A stretch of 64,000 bases of DNA, taken from contig OY969722.1 of the NCBI GenBank assembly GCA_963702165.1, positions 2,604,001 to 2,668,000 on the forward strand. Direction: 5' to 3'. This document shows, piece after piece, positions 33,146-42,431 of the stretch. The notes below the pieces were generated by a model. It was not told the origin of the DNA, ran no database searches, and worked only from the letters and a program-made list of their open reading frames with translations. Origin of the DNA: Terrimesophilobacter sp963702165 (GTDB lineage: Bacteria; Actinomycetota; Actinomycetes; Actinomycetales; Microbacteriaceae). The translations under genes were made by a program, and so were the position numbers. Each line of letters opens with the position of its first letter. The stretch's first letter is position 1.

Positions 33146-33883
33146 ATGAACGTGATCGAGACGGAAACGCTCACCAAGAGTTTCGGTGGCATGACCGCAG
33201 TAGGCGGCACGTCCTTCAGCGTGGAGCCCGGGACAATCGTCGGCCTGATCGGGCCGAACGGATCGGGAAAGACCACAACGCTCAACCTCCTCAACGGCGC
33301 AATCGCTCCTGACCAGGGAACGATTCGCGTTCAGGGCGAGAATCTCGCAGGCAAGTCGAGCACCGCATTCGTGAAAGCCGGTGTCACTCGTACCTTCCAG
33401 AACCCGCGGGTGTTCTCCACCGTGACCGCGATGGAGAACCTGCTCGTCCCGGTTCTGCACACGCGGGGCGGGAAGACCGGCTTCACCAAGAAGGCGGAGG
33501 AGCTGCTGGAAACGGTCGGGCTGCTCGGCCACCGGGACACACCGGCGAGCGAGCTGTCCGGCGGACAGCAGAAGCTTCTCGAGTTCGTGCGGGCGCTCAT
33601 GACGGACCCGCACATCGTCCTGATGGACGAGCCGTTCGCCGGGGTTCACCCGAGCGTCAAGGAAGTCATGCGCGAAGCGATTGTCGAGCGCAACAAGGCC
33701 GGCACCGCCTTCATGATCGTCAGCCACGAGATCCCGGACCTCACACGCCTGTGCTCCCAAATCATCTGCATGTCGGATGGACAGGTCATCGCCGAGGGCA
33801 CCCCTGGCGAGGTCACATCACACCCCCTGGTTATCGAGGCCTACCTGGGCCAGGGTCCCGCAAGTCGAGGAGAGCGCGGATGA
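33146..33883 (+). CDS. ABC transporter ATP-binding protein, LivG type
   Basis: 245 aa. Walker A GPNGSGKT, signature ELSGGQQKLLEF, Walker B IVLMDEPFAG and H-loop IVSHEIPD are all intact. It starts at ATG 33146, with GAGAGGAGG upstream, and overlaps the next ATPase gene by four bases. It is the first of the paired ATPases typical of the branched-chain amino acid importer class. Confidence 0.93.
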   Translation: MNVIETETLTKSFGGMTAVGGTSFSVEPGTIVGLIGPNGSGKTTTLNLLNGAIAPDQGTIRVQGENLAGKSSTAFVKAGVTRTFQNPRVFSTVTAMENLLVPVLHTRGGKTGFTKKAEELLETVGLLGHRDTPASELSGGQQKLLEFVRALMTDPHIVLMDEPFAGVHPSVKEVMREAIVERNKAGTAFMIVSHEIPDLTRLCSQIICMSDGQVIAEGTPGEVTSHPLVIEAYLGQGPASRGERG

Positions 33884-34632
33884 ACACAGAAGCCAAGGCG
33901 GTCTCGGTGACCGCGCCTGAGCTTGCGCTCAACGGCATCACGGCGGGTTACTTCACGAACGACATCGTGCTTGACAGCGTCAGCATGACGGTTCGTCCCG
34001 GGAACGTCACAGTCGTTCTCGGCCCGAACGGATCGGGAAAGTCCACATCGCTGCGCGTGATGTCCGGCTTCCTCCGGCCACGCACCGGCACCGTGACCCT
34101 GGACGGGAAAGACATCTCCACAACGTCGCCGGCCGATCGGCTGCGACTGGGCGTCGCTACCCTTCCGCAGGGGCGCTCGATCTTCCCCGACCTCTCCGTC
34201 GATGAGAACCTGCGACTCGGCGCATGGCAGCTGCGCAACGACAAGGCCCGCCTCAATGGCGCAGTGGAGGCCATGCTCGAGCGCTACCCCAAGCTGAAGC
34301 CGCTCCGAAACCGACTCGCGGGCAGCCTGAGCGGTGGCCAGGCGCGCCTCCTCGAGTTCGCGCGCACGCTCATCCTCGACCCATCGGTGCTGCTCATCGA
34401 CGAGCCGTCGGTTGGACTCGCACCGGTGCTGGTCGACGACGTCTACAACGAGCTCGAGCGACTGAAGGATGAGGGGCGGACCATCCTCCTCGTCGACCAG
34501 AACGTGCAGGCAGCGATCGGCCTCGCCGACCAGGTCTACACGCTTGCGTACGGCAAGAACCACCTCCAGGGTGCTCGAGACAGCTTCGAAGGCCAGCTCG
34601 ACGACCTCATCAAGCAATGGCTCAACCTCTGA
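33880..34632 (+). CDS. ABC transporter ATP-binding protein, LivF type
   Basis: 250 aa from ATG 33880 (ATGA overlap with the preceding gene; GGAGAGCGCGG as ribosome site). Walker A GPNGSGKST, signature SLSGGQARLLEF, Walker B VLLIDEPSVGLAP and LVDQNVQ in place of an H-loop His, as is usual for LivF. It forms a heterodimer with the LivG-like protein. Confidence 0.93.
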   Translation: MNTEAKAVSVTAPELALNGITAGYFTNDIVLDSVSMTVRPGNVTVVLGPNGSGKSTSLRVMSGFLRPRTGTVTLDGKDISTTSPADRLRLGVATLPQGRSIFPDLSVDENLRLGAWQLRNDKARLNGAVEAMLERYPKLKPLRNRLAGSLSGGQARLLEFARTLILDPSVLLIDEPSVGLAPVLVDDVYNELERLKDEGRTILLVDQNVQAAIGLADQVYTLAYGKNHLQGARDSFEGQLDDLIKQWLNL

Positions 34633-34645
34633 AACGGATGCCCAC

Positions 34646-35518
34646 ATGAACGAAATCGTGCAGTCCCTGATCAACGGGGCTCTGCTGGGTGGCGTGTATG
34701 GCGGACTGGCCATGGGGCTGAGCCTCCTGCTCGGCGTCTTGCGGATCGTCAACCTCGCCCACAGTGCCGTCCTCATCTTCGGTGCGCTGATCTACTGGCA
34801 GCTCGTCAACGGCTTCGGGCTCGACCCGCTGCTCATGATCGCGCCGGTCGTGGTCATCGCCTACCTGTTCGGCCTCGGCGTGCACCGCGGGGTGACCCAG
34901 TACTTGACCCGCGAGAGCGACTCCACGGTCATGCTGGCGTTCTTCGGCCTCATGATCATCCTCGAATCGATCGCCATCATGATCTGGACGACCGACACGA
35001 AGACAGTCGCGCTCGGCTACCTGTCCGGCATCATCCGGATCGGCGACCTCAACATTCCGGTGGCGCGAGTCGTTGCGGCCGCGATCACCATGGTCGTGCT
35101 CGTCGCGCTGCACTTCTTCCTCACCCGTACTCTCACCGGCTCGGCGATCCGCGGCATGGCCCAGAACCGGGATGTCGCAGCCATGGTCGGCATCAACGTC
35201 GACACGCTCTCCCGACGAGTGTTCGGAGCCGGCATCGCACTCGCCGCCTTCGGCGGCACGGTGCTCTCGCTGGTTTCATCCTTCAGCCCGCAGGAGCACA
35301 CCAGGTGGCTCGCCTGGGCCTTCCTCGTCGTCATCCTCGGTGGACTCGGTTCCGCGATGCGCACGCTCATTGCCGGCATCGCGGTCGGGATCTTCGAGAC
35401 CGTCGTCGGGCTCCTGATCCCGTTCCAGTACACGTATCTCGCCCTGTATGCACTCCTCGCCGTTGCTCTCCTCATCCGCAATGAGGGACTCGGCGGCATC
35501 AAGCAAAGGACCATCTGA
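34646..35518 (+). CDS. ABC transporter permease, LivH type
   Basis: 290 aa from ATG 34646. It has the LivH N-terminal signature (LINGALLGGVYGGLAMGLSLL then GVLRIVNLAHSAV), about eight hydrophobic segments, and a cytoplasmic coupling region near GMAQNRDVAAMVGI. The stop overlaps the livM-like start by one base (TGATG). Confidence 0.93.
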   Translation: MNEIVQSLINGALLGGVYGGLAMGLSLLLGVLRIVNLAHSAVLIFGALIYWQLVNGFGLDPLLMIAPVVVIAYLFGLGVHRGVTQYLTRESDSTVMLAFFGLMIILESIAIMIWTTDTKTVALGYLSGIIRIGDLNIPVARVVAAAITMVVLVALHFFLTRTLTGSAIRGMAQNRDVAAMVGINVDTLSRRVFGAGIALAAFGGTVLSLVSSFSPQEHTRWLAWAFLVVILGGLGSAMRTLIAGIAVGIFETVVGLLIPFQYTYLALYALLAVALLIRNEGLGGIKQRTI

Positions 35519-36582
35519 TGGCCGAAACCACTGACCTCGAGAAGGATGCGAAGCGCAATTCAGACGTGGCGCTCGCGCAGGCCAAGGCGGCAAGTGCTGG
35601 GGTACGCAAGGCGCCATGGTGGGTCACCCCGCTGGTCGCCGTGGCGATCTTTGCGATCATCGCGCCGATGGGCGGGATCCTGGGACTCGGTGCGGTGACG
35701 ACCCTCACCACTGTCCTCTACTACACGGTTATCGCGCAGGGCTGGAACCTGCTCGGCGGCTACGGCGGCTACCTCAACTTCGGCGCGGCAGTCTTCGCTG
35801 GAACCGGTGCGTACACCGCCGCGTGGCTCAACTCCGAGTTCGAATGGACCCTGTGGCAGACCCTCATCCCGGCGGCGTTCGCCGCGGCGTTCGTCTCCCT
35901 CATCATCGGCTATGCAACGCTGCGACTGCGCAGTCACTACTTCGCGATCTTCACCCTGGTGCTGACCTTCCTCGCGATGGTCGTGGTGAAGAACTGGCCG
36001 GCTCTCGGTGGCGCCATCGGGCTCTTCACCGACGTCGAGGGCGACTTCAATTCACGCGGGCTCGCCAGCCTGTTCTTCTATGTGCTGTTCGGGCTGGCGA
36101 TCCTCGCCACCGTCATCGCCTACCTGGTCGAGCACTCCAACTTCGGCTACGCGCTGAGAGCGATCAGCGAGGACGAGCCGGCGGCCCAGGTCCTCGGCGT
36201 CAAGACGACGTCGGTGAAGCTGCGCGCGCTGCTCATCGGTGCGGCGCTCGGCGGCCTCGCCGGTGCGGTCTACGCGTTCTTCACCGGTTACATCGAACCG
36301 GCCGGCACGTTCAGCCTTGACCTGGCTCTCGACATCGTCCTGGTCTGTGTCATCGGCGGCATGCGGTCGTGGCTGGGACCGCTGATCGGCTCGATCATCG
36401 TGGTCTTGCTCGAGCAGTTCCTGCGCGTCGTCGTGCCCAACCTGCACCTATTCGGCCTGGACATCCCGGCCGAGACCAACCGTCTCGTCCTCGGCGTGCT
36501 GCTGCTGGTCTTCGCACTCTTCATCCGACGCGGTGTGGTCGGGCTATTCGTGCAGCGCCGCGGCCGTGTCGTGAGCGTTTAG
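35518..36582 (+). CDS. ABC transporter permease, LivM type
   Basis: 354 aa. The hydrophilic N-terminus (about 35 residues) precedes eight to ten membrane spans. Family features include WNLLGGYGGYLNFG, the coupling region LRAISEDEPAAQVLGV and GGMRSWLGPLIGS. It completes the first importer of the island. A LacI-type regulator starts 14 bases later and is probably part of the same transcript. Confidence 0.92.
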   Translation: MAETTDLEKDAKRNSDVALAQAKAASAGVRKAPWWVTPLVAVAIFAIIAPMGGILGLGAVTTLTTVLYYTVIAQGWNLLGGYGGYLNFGAAVFAGTGAYTAAWLNSEFEWTLWQTLIPAAFAAAFVSLIIGYATLRLRSHYFAIFTLVLTFLAMVVVKNWPALGGAIGLFTDVEGDFNSRGLASLFFYVLFGLAILATVIAYLVEHSNFGYALRAISEDEPAAQVLGVKTTSVKLRALLIGAALGGLAGAVYAFFTGYIEPAGTFSLDLALDIVLVCVIGGMRSWLGPLIGSIIVVLLEQFLRVVVPNLHLFGLDIPAETNRLVLGVLLLVFALFIRRGVVGLFVQRRGRVVSV

Positions 36583-36596
36583 CAAGTTGGTGAATA

Positions 36597-37673
36597 ATGG
36601 TCGACGTGGGGGCGTCGCCGGGGCACGCTAGCGGCAGCGGCTCGTCGCATCCGACGGTCACGGCGAAAGACGTCGCGCGTCTCGCTGGCGTGCACCCGTC
36701 CACCGTCAGCCGCAGCCTCGATCCGGTGCAGTTGTCCCGGATCAGTCCGTCAACGCGCGCACGCGTCGTGGCCGCAGCAGAGACGTTGGGCTACCTTCCG
36801 CACTTCGCCGCCAGCAGCTTGCGCAGACAGCGGAGCCTGTCGATCGGCGTCATCACACCCAGTTACAGCAACCCCATCTACGGTGAACTGCTCCACGGGA
36901 TCAGCGTCGAACTGGAACAGCAAGGCTACGTCGGTCTCATCGTCGAGAGCCCCGACGAGTCCAGAACCCTGCCGACGGTGCTGGCGCGGCTTCGTGCGCG
37001 CCAGGTGGACGGGATAATCTGCGCGTCGGGCAGGAGGGCAGACGCGCCCGCGCTCAGGGAGCTCAGAGCCGCCGGGGTGCCACTGGTCCAGGTGCTTCGC
37101 TGGGTTGATGGGATTGACGCGCCGGTGGTCGAGTGTGACGACGAGTTTGGAGCAGCCCTCGCTGCGCGGCACCTCCAGGACACCGAGCATCGGATGGTCC
37201 TCGAACTGCCGGGGCCGTCAGACAACATCAACTTCCGCCTCCGCTCGCAGGGCTTCGCTGCAACCCTCGCCGGATCCCGCAGCACTCACCAGCGAAAACA
37301 CGACGTCGTGGCGAAAGCGCCCACAACAGAAGAGGGCAAGCGGATGATGCGCTCGCTGATCAGTGCGGGAGCGCTCGAGGGGGTCAGCGCGGTGTTTGCA
37401 CACAATGACCTCTTGGCCATCGGCGCTATCGACGCCATCGAAGAAGCCGGCCTGCACTGTCCGGAGGACGTGTCCGTGATCGGCTTCAACGACAACCCGC
37501 TGACTGATCACCTCAGCCCGGCGCTGACGACTGTCCGGCTGCCGAGCGCCGAAATGGGCCGACTCGCTGCCCTCCGGATGCTGCAGGAGATCAGCGGCGA
37601 TGGTGACCTGCCGAGCCGGCTCTCCCTGCCGCCGGAGCTGGTCGTCCGCGCCTCTACTCGGCCGCGTTCCTGA
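36597..37673 (+). CDS. LacI/GalR-family transcription regulator
   Basis: 358 aa. An N-terminal extension of about 19 residues leads into the helix-turn-helix (TAKDVARLAGVHPSTVSRSL) and hinge region (YLPHFAASSLRR). The sugar-binding-like core follows (SIGVITPSYSNPIYGELLHGI) and ends with the typical LTTVRLPSAEMGRLAALRM. It lies directly behind the importer genes and probably senses the imported compound or a derivative. Candidate LacI-type palindromes are seen at 31666, 45817 and 52805. Confidence 0.92.
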   Translation: MVDVGASPGHASGSGSSHPTVTAKDVARLAGVHPSTVSRSLDPVQLSRISPSTRARVVAAAETLGYLPHFAASSLRRQRSLSIGVITPSYSNPIYGELLHGISVELEQQGYVGLIVESPDESRTLPTVLARLRARQVDGIICASGRRADAPALRELRAAGVPLVQVLRWVDGIDAPVVECDDEFGAALAARHLQDTEHRMVLELPGPSDNINFRLRSQGFAATLAGSRSTHQRKHDVVAKAPTTEEGKRMMRSLISAGALEGVSAVFAHNDLLAIGAIDAIEEAGLHCPEDVSVIGFNDNPLTDHLSPALTTVRLPSAEMGRLAALRMLQEISGDGDLPSRLSLPPELVVRASTRPRS

Positions 37674-37682
37674 AAGCGGGCT

Positions 37683-38741
37683 CTACCGGCTGGGGTCGAT
37701 CAGGATCTTCCCCTGAACCGTTCCCGATGCGAGCTCATCGAGTGCGCTGGGCACCGCATCAAGCGACCGAACCGAGTCCAGCATTTCAGCGGCCACGTTT
37801 GAAGATGCGAGGATCTCGAGTGCATCCGGGATGTCAACCGGAGTCACCAGCGCGTTGGTCGTGTCAAGGGTGATCTCGCGCAGCACGATGGCATGCGGGT
37901 CGAATTCGAGCGGCTTCGCAGACATCCCGACGGCCAGTACGCGGCCGCCGGTTCGGCAATAGCCGAAGCAGGCGATCAGCAAGCCCGGTGCGCCGCTGGC
38001 CTCGATGACGACGTCGAATCCTTCCGCATCCGGTTCACCCCCGGTGCGAGTGTTGAGGACCTCGTCCGCGCCAAGCCGCCGAGCTCGTTCGAGCTTCACG
38101 TCGTCGATGTCGGAGACCGTGATGTGCAGGTCGGGGATAATGTGACGGAGCCCGGCGACCACGAAGCTGCCGATCGCCCCAGCCCCGGTCACCAGCACGC
38201 GGTCGCCCGCAACGGCTCCCGCGCGGCGCGCGGCATGCAACCCGACGGCGAGCGGCTGGGCCAGCCCCGCAGCGTCGGCACTGAGGCCATCCGGCACCGG
38301 GATCAGGTTGGCGACGGGGGAGACGACGAACTCGGCGTGACCGCCGTCCACCTGCAGTCCGAGCGTGAAGAGGCGCTCGCAGACGTTGATTCGCCCCTCG
38401 CGGCAGTTTCGGCACTCATTGCAGAAGATCTGTGCGCCACTCGCCACCATCGTTCCGGGCTTCAGGCCACTGCCATCCGGAGCCGTGACAACCTCGGCGA
38501 CGATCTCATGCCCCGGAATCATTGGGCCCTTGTGGTGCGAGTGCGGGTGCTCACGCTCGAGCGGAATCATGATTGGACCGCTCGTCCACTCGGAGACATC
38601 GGTCCCGCACAGGCCGGAGCGGAGAACTCGCAGCAGCGCCTGGTCGTCTGCCGGTGTCGGCACTGGCACGTCCTCGATCCGGATGTCGCGCTGCCCGTAG
38701 AAGACAGCCGCCCGCATCGTGCTCCCGGCGGAGTTCACCAT
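37683..38741 (-). CDS. Zinc-dependent alcohol dehydrogenase, MDR family
   Basis: 352 aa from ATG 38741, chosen for the AGAAGGG site nine bases upstream. The catalytic zinc site has Cys/Asp in GLCGTDVSEW and His/Glu in IPGHEIV. The structural zinc loop has four Cys (FCNECRNCREGRINVC), and the Rossmann loop is VLVTGAGAIGSFVVAG. It is similar to (R,R)-butanediol, sorbitol or threonine dehydrogenase-like MDR enzymes and oxidises a secondary alcohol with NAD(P). The upstream region carries TGTTCACTGACACTGTACAC, related to the octamer motif of the island. Confidence 0.9.
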   Translation of the reverse strand: MVNSAGSTMRAAVFYGQRDIRIEDVPVPTPADDQALLRVLRSGLCGTDVSEWTSGPIMIPLEREHPHSHHKGPMIPGHEIVAEVVTAPDGSGLKPGTMVASGAQIFCNECRNCREGRINVCERLFTLGLQVDGGHAEFVVSPVANLIPVPDGLSADAAGLAQPLAVGLHAARRAGAVAGDRVLVTGAGAIGSFVVAGLRHIIPDLHITVSDIDDVKLERARRLGADEVLNTRTGGEPDAEGFDVVIEASGAPGLLIACFGYCRTGGRVLAVGMSAKPLEFDPHAIVLREITLDTTNALVTPVDIPDALEILASSNVAAEMLDSVRSLDAVPSALDELASGTVQGKILIDPSR

Positions 38742-38768
38742 TGATTTCGCCCTTCTGACCCACGTCAA

Positions 38769-38788
38769 TGTTCACTGACACTGTACAC
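38769..38788. promoter_or_regulatory. TGTTCACT-containing palindrome upstream of the alcohol dehydrogenase
   Basis: TGTTCACTGACACTGTACAC spans 20 bases and is roughly two-fold symmetric. It sits 28 bases before the chosen dehydrogenase start, so it is likely in the promoter. It differs from the TGTTCAGT octamer by one base. Confidence 0.5.
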
Positions 38789-38811
38789 GGGTCAGAACGG
38801 GCGCGGCGGGG

Positions 38812-40257
38812 CTAGGAGCCGGTCCCGCCTCCCTCGCCCTTTCGGTACTGGTAGGGGTTGCTCAGGATCTCCGCCTCCGGGATCTCCGGATGCATGCCCG
38901 CCTGCCACGCTTCGTCACCGAGTTCTCTTTGCAGGTACTCGACGGTGTTCTCCAGCTTCGATCGCACCCCGGGCAGGTCACCCGCGATGAGCCGTCCATC
39001 GAACTTGACTGCCTCGCCACCGACAAGCACGGTGTGCACATCGCCGCGTCCGGCTTGGTAGACGAGGTGACCGTACGGGTTCACGATCGGGGTCATGGTC
39101 GGCGAGTAATCGTTCTTGATCAGCACGACGTCAGCGAGCTTGCCGCGTTCGAGGCTGCCGACCTGGTCCAGCTTGCCGATCGCGCGCGCGCCGCCGCGTG
39201 TCGCCCAGTCGACCACTTCTTCGACCCGGATGGTGGCGTGGGTGACGGTCTCGCCGCTCTGGTGTGCGATGTAGTGCTCGAGCGCCCGGTCCGCGCCGAC
39301 CGTCGTGCGCATCGCCGAGAACATGTCCGAGCTGAACCACACGCTGGTGTCGATCGACAGGGACGCGGGGATGCCGTGCTTCCGCAGCGCCGCCGCAGGC
39401 GGGTAACCCTGCCCGCACGTCTGCTCGCTCTCGGTCGCGAGAGACACCGTGCCGCCCGTGGCGGCGATCTTCTGGTATGACTCGTCGCTCAGGGTTGCCG
39501 CGTGCACGTAGATGTAGCCGGGTTGCATCGCGCCGTTGTCGTACATGCGCTCGATGCCGGTGTCGTTGGTGGCACCCCAGACTCCGGCGTGGGTCGTCAC
39601 GACAACCCCAAGCTCCCGCGCGGTCTGGAAGGCCGGCGCCTCGGGGAAGTCAGGGTCGCCCGGGACGTCGAACGCGATCTGCGCTCCGAACATCCGCGAG
39701 TCGTCGCGCGCCTTCTCGATGATTCGGCGGACCGGGGCATCCTGAGTCCACTCCCAAGGTGCGCCCGCGAGATTGCCGTACGCGAGCACGAAGCGTCCAG
39801 GCGAGCTCGCGAGCGAATCGAAGGCAGCCTCGCCGTGTTCCGGCGTGCGCAGACCATGCGACCAGTCGACGCTCGTGGTGACTCCGGACTCGAGTGCGTC
39901 AAGTGCCGACACCAGATTGCCCGCAGCGACATCTTCCGGACGGAACTTCATTCCGTGCTCGAGGTAGTACCAGACGAAGTACTGGGTCAAGGTCCAGTCG
40001 GCGCCATACCCGCGCATGGCGGTCTGCCACATGTGCCGATGGGTGTCGATCATCCCGGGCATCAGGATGCCGCCGGCGGCGTCGATCTCAAAGGCGCCGT
40101 CGGGTGCCGTCACGCCGGGGCCGACTTCGGCGATGCGGCCATCGACGACGAGTACGTCACCTTTCGGGATGACGGTGTGTGAGGCATCCATGGTGAGAAC
40201 GATGCCGTTGCGGAAGATAATGGGTTGACCCGGTTGGGGGCCCTGGCGGTCGGACAT
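38812..40257 (-). CDS. Amidohydrolase (chlorohydrolase/deaminase-like, ATZ/TRZ type)
   Basis: 481 aa from ATG 40257, with AAGGAGAG nine bases upstream. It is a metal-dependent hydrolase TIM barrel: first ligands in DTHRHMWQ (HxH), later His in VTTHAGVW, His in YVHAATLSD and Asp in SLSIDTSVWFSSDMF. N- and C-terminal beta-sandwich parts (FRNGIVLTMDASH, GKLADVVLIKND) complete the fold. Relatives hydrolyse C-N or C-Cl bonds in cytosine, guanine, adenosine analogues or triazines. It is transcribed divergently from the second LacI regulator. The substrate is unknown. Confidence 0.9.
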   Translation of the reverse strand: MSDRQGPQPGQPIIFRNGIVLTMDASHTVIPKGDVLVVDGRIAEVGPGVTAPDGAFEIDAAGGILMPGMIDTHRHMWQTAMRGYGADWTLTQYFVWYYLEHGMKFRPEDVAAGNLVSALDALESGVTTSVDWSHGLRTPEHGEAAFDSLASSPGRFVLAYGNLAGAPWEWTQDAPVRRIIEKARDDSRMFGAQIAFDVPGDPDFPEAPAFQTARELGVVVTTHAGVWGATNDTGIERMYDNGAMQPGYIYVHAATLSDESYQKIAATGGTVSLATESEQTCGQGYPPAAALRKHGIPASLSIDTSVWFSSDMFSAMRTTVGADRALEHYIAHQSGETVTHATIRVEEVVDWATRGGARAIGKLDQVGSLERGKLADVVLIKNDYSPTMTPIVNPYGHLVYQAGRGDVHTVLVGGEAVKFDGRLIAGDLPGVRSKLENTVEYLQRELGDEAWQAGMHPEIPEAEILSNPYQYRKGEGGGTGS

Positions 40258-40389
40258 GTGCGGCTCTCCTTCTAGGTAGCTCGCATGCGCTCGAGTTGCG
40301 AAAGCGATCCGCGAGCGCGCCGTCGGCGGCTCTGCCGATGTAGCACTAGCATGGCTCAACTGGGCTGGAATGGGAACGGATCCACCGCA

Positions 40390-41409
40390 ATGACGCGACG
40401 CACCACGATCGACGATGTCGCCAGGCTCGCCGACGTGCACAAGGCGACGGTGTCACGGGCGCTCAATCCCCGAACCGAGCATCAGATCGGTCGTGAAACG
40501 GTTGAGCGTGTGCGCGCGGCGGCCGACAAGCTGGGCTATATACCGAACGCGATGGCGCGCGGCTTGCGCACTGCGAGTTCGATGACCATCGGCGTCATCC
40601 TGCCCGATCTGACCAACCCGTTGTTCCCTCCCATGGTTCGCGGTATCGAGGACTATCTCGAGCCGCGCGGGTACACCGCGCTTCTGGCAAACACCGACGA
40701 CAATGAGGCCGCCGAGACCGCGGCGATCGGCTCATTGCTCGCTCGCCGTGTCGACGGGCTCATTGTCGCGTCGGGACACAGCGACTTCACAGCATTGGCG
40801 GAGGCGCGCGACGCCGGGGTGCATGCCGTTTTGCTGAACCGCGATGCTGGAGGAGTGCGCTTTCCACTCGTGGGCGGTGACGACGCGAACGGAATCCGCG
40901 AGGCGATGGCGCACCTCACCGATCTGGGCCACCGTGAGATCGTGCACATCGCTGGGCCTGAACGGCTGTCGACCAGCGTCACCCGGCGGGCGGCATTCGA
41001 GGCCGCGTGCGCGGCAAGGCCGGATGTCATCGGCCGCGTGGTCGAGGTCCCGTCGCTCACTATCGCATCCGGATTCGAAGCGATGACGGCAATTCTGGCG
41101 GCGGGTGGAGAGCGGCCGACAGCCATCGTTGCTGGCAATGACCTCATCGCGCTCGGCGTGCTGCGATCGCTGCGCGCGCACGGACTGTCCTGCCCGGACG
41201 ACGCGTCGGTGGTGGGCTTCAACGACATGCTGTTCGCCGAAGACTTCACCCCGCCGCTGACCACCGTCAGGGTCCCGACGCTGCAGATGGGAAGGGAGGC
41301 GGCGAGGCTGCTGCTCGAGATCATCCAGAGCGGCGAGCAGCCCACCGCGGACGTGACGCTTCCCGTTTCGCTCGTGGTGCGGGGATCGACGGCGCCCGTC
41401 AGCCCTTGA
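40390..41409 (+). CDS. LacI/GalR-family transcription regulator
   Basis: 339 aa from ATG 40390, which places the helix-turn-helix (TIDDVARLADVHKATVSRAL) right at the N-terminus as is usual. Upstream in-frame ATGs at 40351 and 40285 are possible but have poor ribosome sites. The core domain begins SMTIGVILPDLTNPLFPPMVRG and ends LTTVRVPTLQMGREAARLL. It is divergent from the amidohydrolase gene and probably controls it and/or the bicupin operon that follows. Confidence 0.92.
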   Translation: MTRRTTIDDVARLADVHKATVSRALNPRTEHQIGRETVERVRAAADKLGYIPNAMARGLRTASSMTIGVILPDLTNPLFPPMVRGIEDYLEPRGYTALLANTDDNEAAETAAIGSLLARRVDGLIVASGHSDFTALAEARDAGVHAVLLNRDAGGVRFPLVGGDDANGIREAMAHLTDLGHREIVHIAGPERLSTSVTRRAAFEAACAARPDVIGRVVEVPSLTIASGFEAMTAILAAGGERPTAIVAGNDLIALGVLRSLRAHGLSCPDDASVVGFNDMLFAEDFTPPLTTVRVPTLQMGREAARLLLEIIQSGEQPTADVTLPVSLVVRGSTAPVSP

Positions 41410-41455
41410 CATTCCCGTGCAGAGACACTTTACTTTTGTAAAGTAGCACTGAACA
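41406..41455 (+). promoter_or_regulatory. Promoter/operator region before the bicupin operon
   Basis: TTGACA at 41406-41411 is a good -35. ACTTTAC-TTTT-GTAAAGT (41427-41444) is a perfect 7-bp inverted repeat overlapping the expected -10 position, so a repressor bound there would block transcription. ACTGAACA follows at 41448-41455. The bicupin gene starts 82 bases further on. Confidence 0.65.
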
Positions 41456-41536
41456 CTCGACCGGACGAAGCCGTCCGCGACCCGACCCAGTGCGAAGCCG
41501 CATGCGCATCATGCGGCGGCTAGGAAGGGGACGCGC

Positions 41537-42431
41537 ATGGCGAGGTTCGTTGTCCGTCGCGCTGACGAAGCGCAGTACCTGTCGCCCGGCCCACTCGCGC
41601 CGGAGGCGGTCGGTATGACCCGCTGGCGCGCTGTCGGCGAGGAGGATGGCGCTGCCCACACCGACTTCGGTCTCACCCGACTCGAGCCGGGCGGGTCCAC
41701 CGCGACCCACGTGCACTCGTTCGAGGAGAGCTTCCACCTGATCGAGGGCGAGGTGATCCTCGCAACGCCAGAAGCGACCGTTCATCTGGTCGCGGGCGAC
41801 TACGGCATCATCCCGATCGGCGTTCCGCACGCGTGGCGCGCGATCGGTGACACGGTCGCGGTCTGGTCCGATCTGTTCACCCCGCCGCGCGCGAGAGCGC
41901 TACGGCTCTGACACCTACCGGGTGCCTGAGCTGCCCGTCATCGACCCGGTGCGGGTGGATGCGCGTGACCCGCGCACCCGCTCGTTCGGCAACATCACGA
42001 CCGAGCACATGAACCCGGGCAAGCAGTCGCAGGAGCTCCTCGCGGTCTCCGGGAGCATGCGCACGGCACTGCTCGTCTACACCGGCATCACGCTCAAGAT
42101 GATGGTCGACTCCGATCTGGGCGCGAGCCTCGGCACGCTGTTCATGGTGCAGTACGAACCAGAGGGCAAGGCCGGCCCGCACGACCACCCGCTCGAGGAG
42201 GCCTACCTGATCCTCGACGGCGAGGTCATCTCGACCTTCGACGGCGAGGAGTTCCTGCTCCGGCCAGGTGACATCGCCTGGGCAGGCGTCGGGTGCGTCC
42301 ACTCCTTCGCCGCGACCGGTGCCCAGGTGCGCTGGCTCGAGACACAGGCGCCGCAGATGCCGGCCCGCCACGCCTACCGCTTCGTGCGGGACTGGGACTA
42401 CCTGAAGGATCAACTGGAGGAAGAGCTGTGA
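41537..42431 (+). pseudogene. Two-domain cupin (bicupin) protein, one +1 frameshift as written
   Basis: Domain 1 (from ATG 41537) has cupin ligands in STATHVHSFEESFHLIEGE and GVPHAW. The frame breaks near 41,888 at a run CCGCCGCGCGCGAG. After dropping one base the protein continues RERYGSDTYRVPEL into domain 2, with ligands in GPHDHPLEEAYLILDGE and VGCVHSF. The composite is about 297 aa. Bicupins of this layout include ureidoglycine aminohydrolase-like and oxalate-decarboxylase-like enzymes. The next gene (SDR) overlaps the stop, so the operon is intact. Confidence 0.8.
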
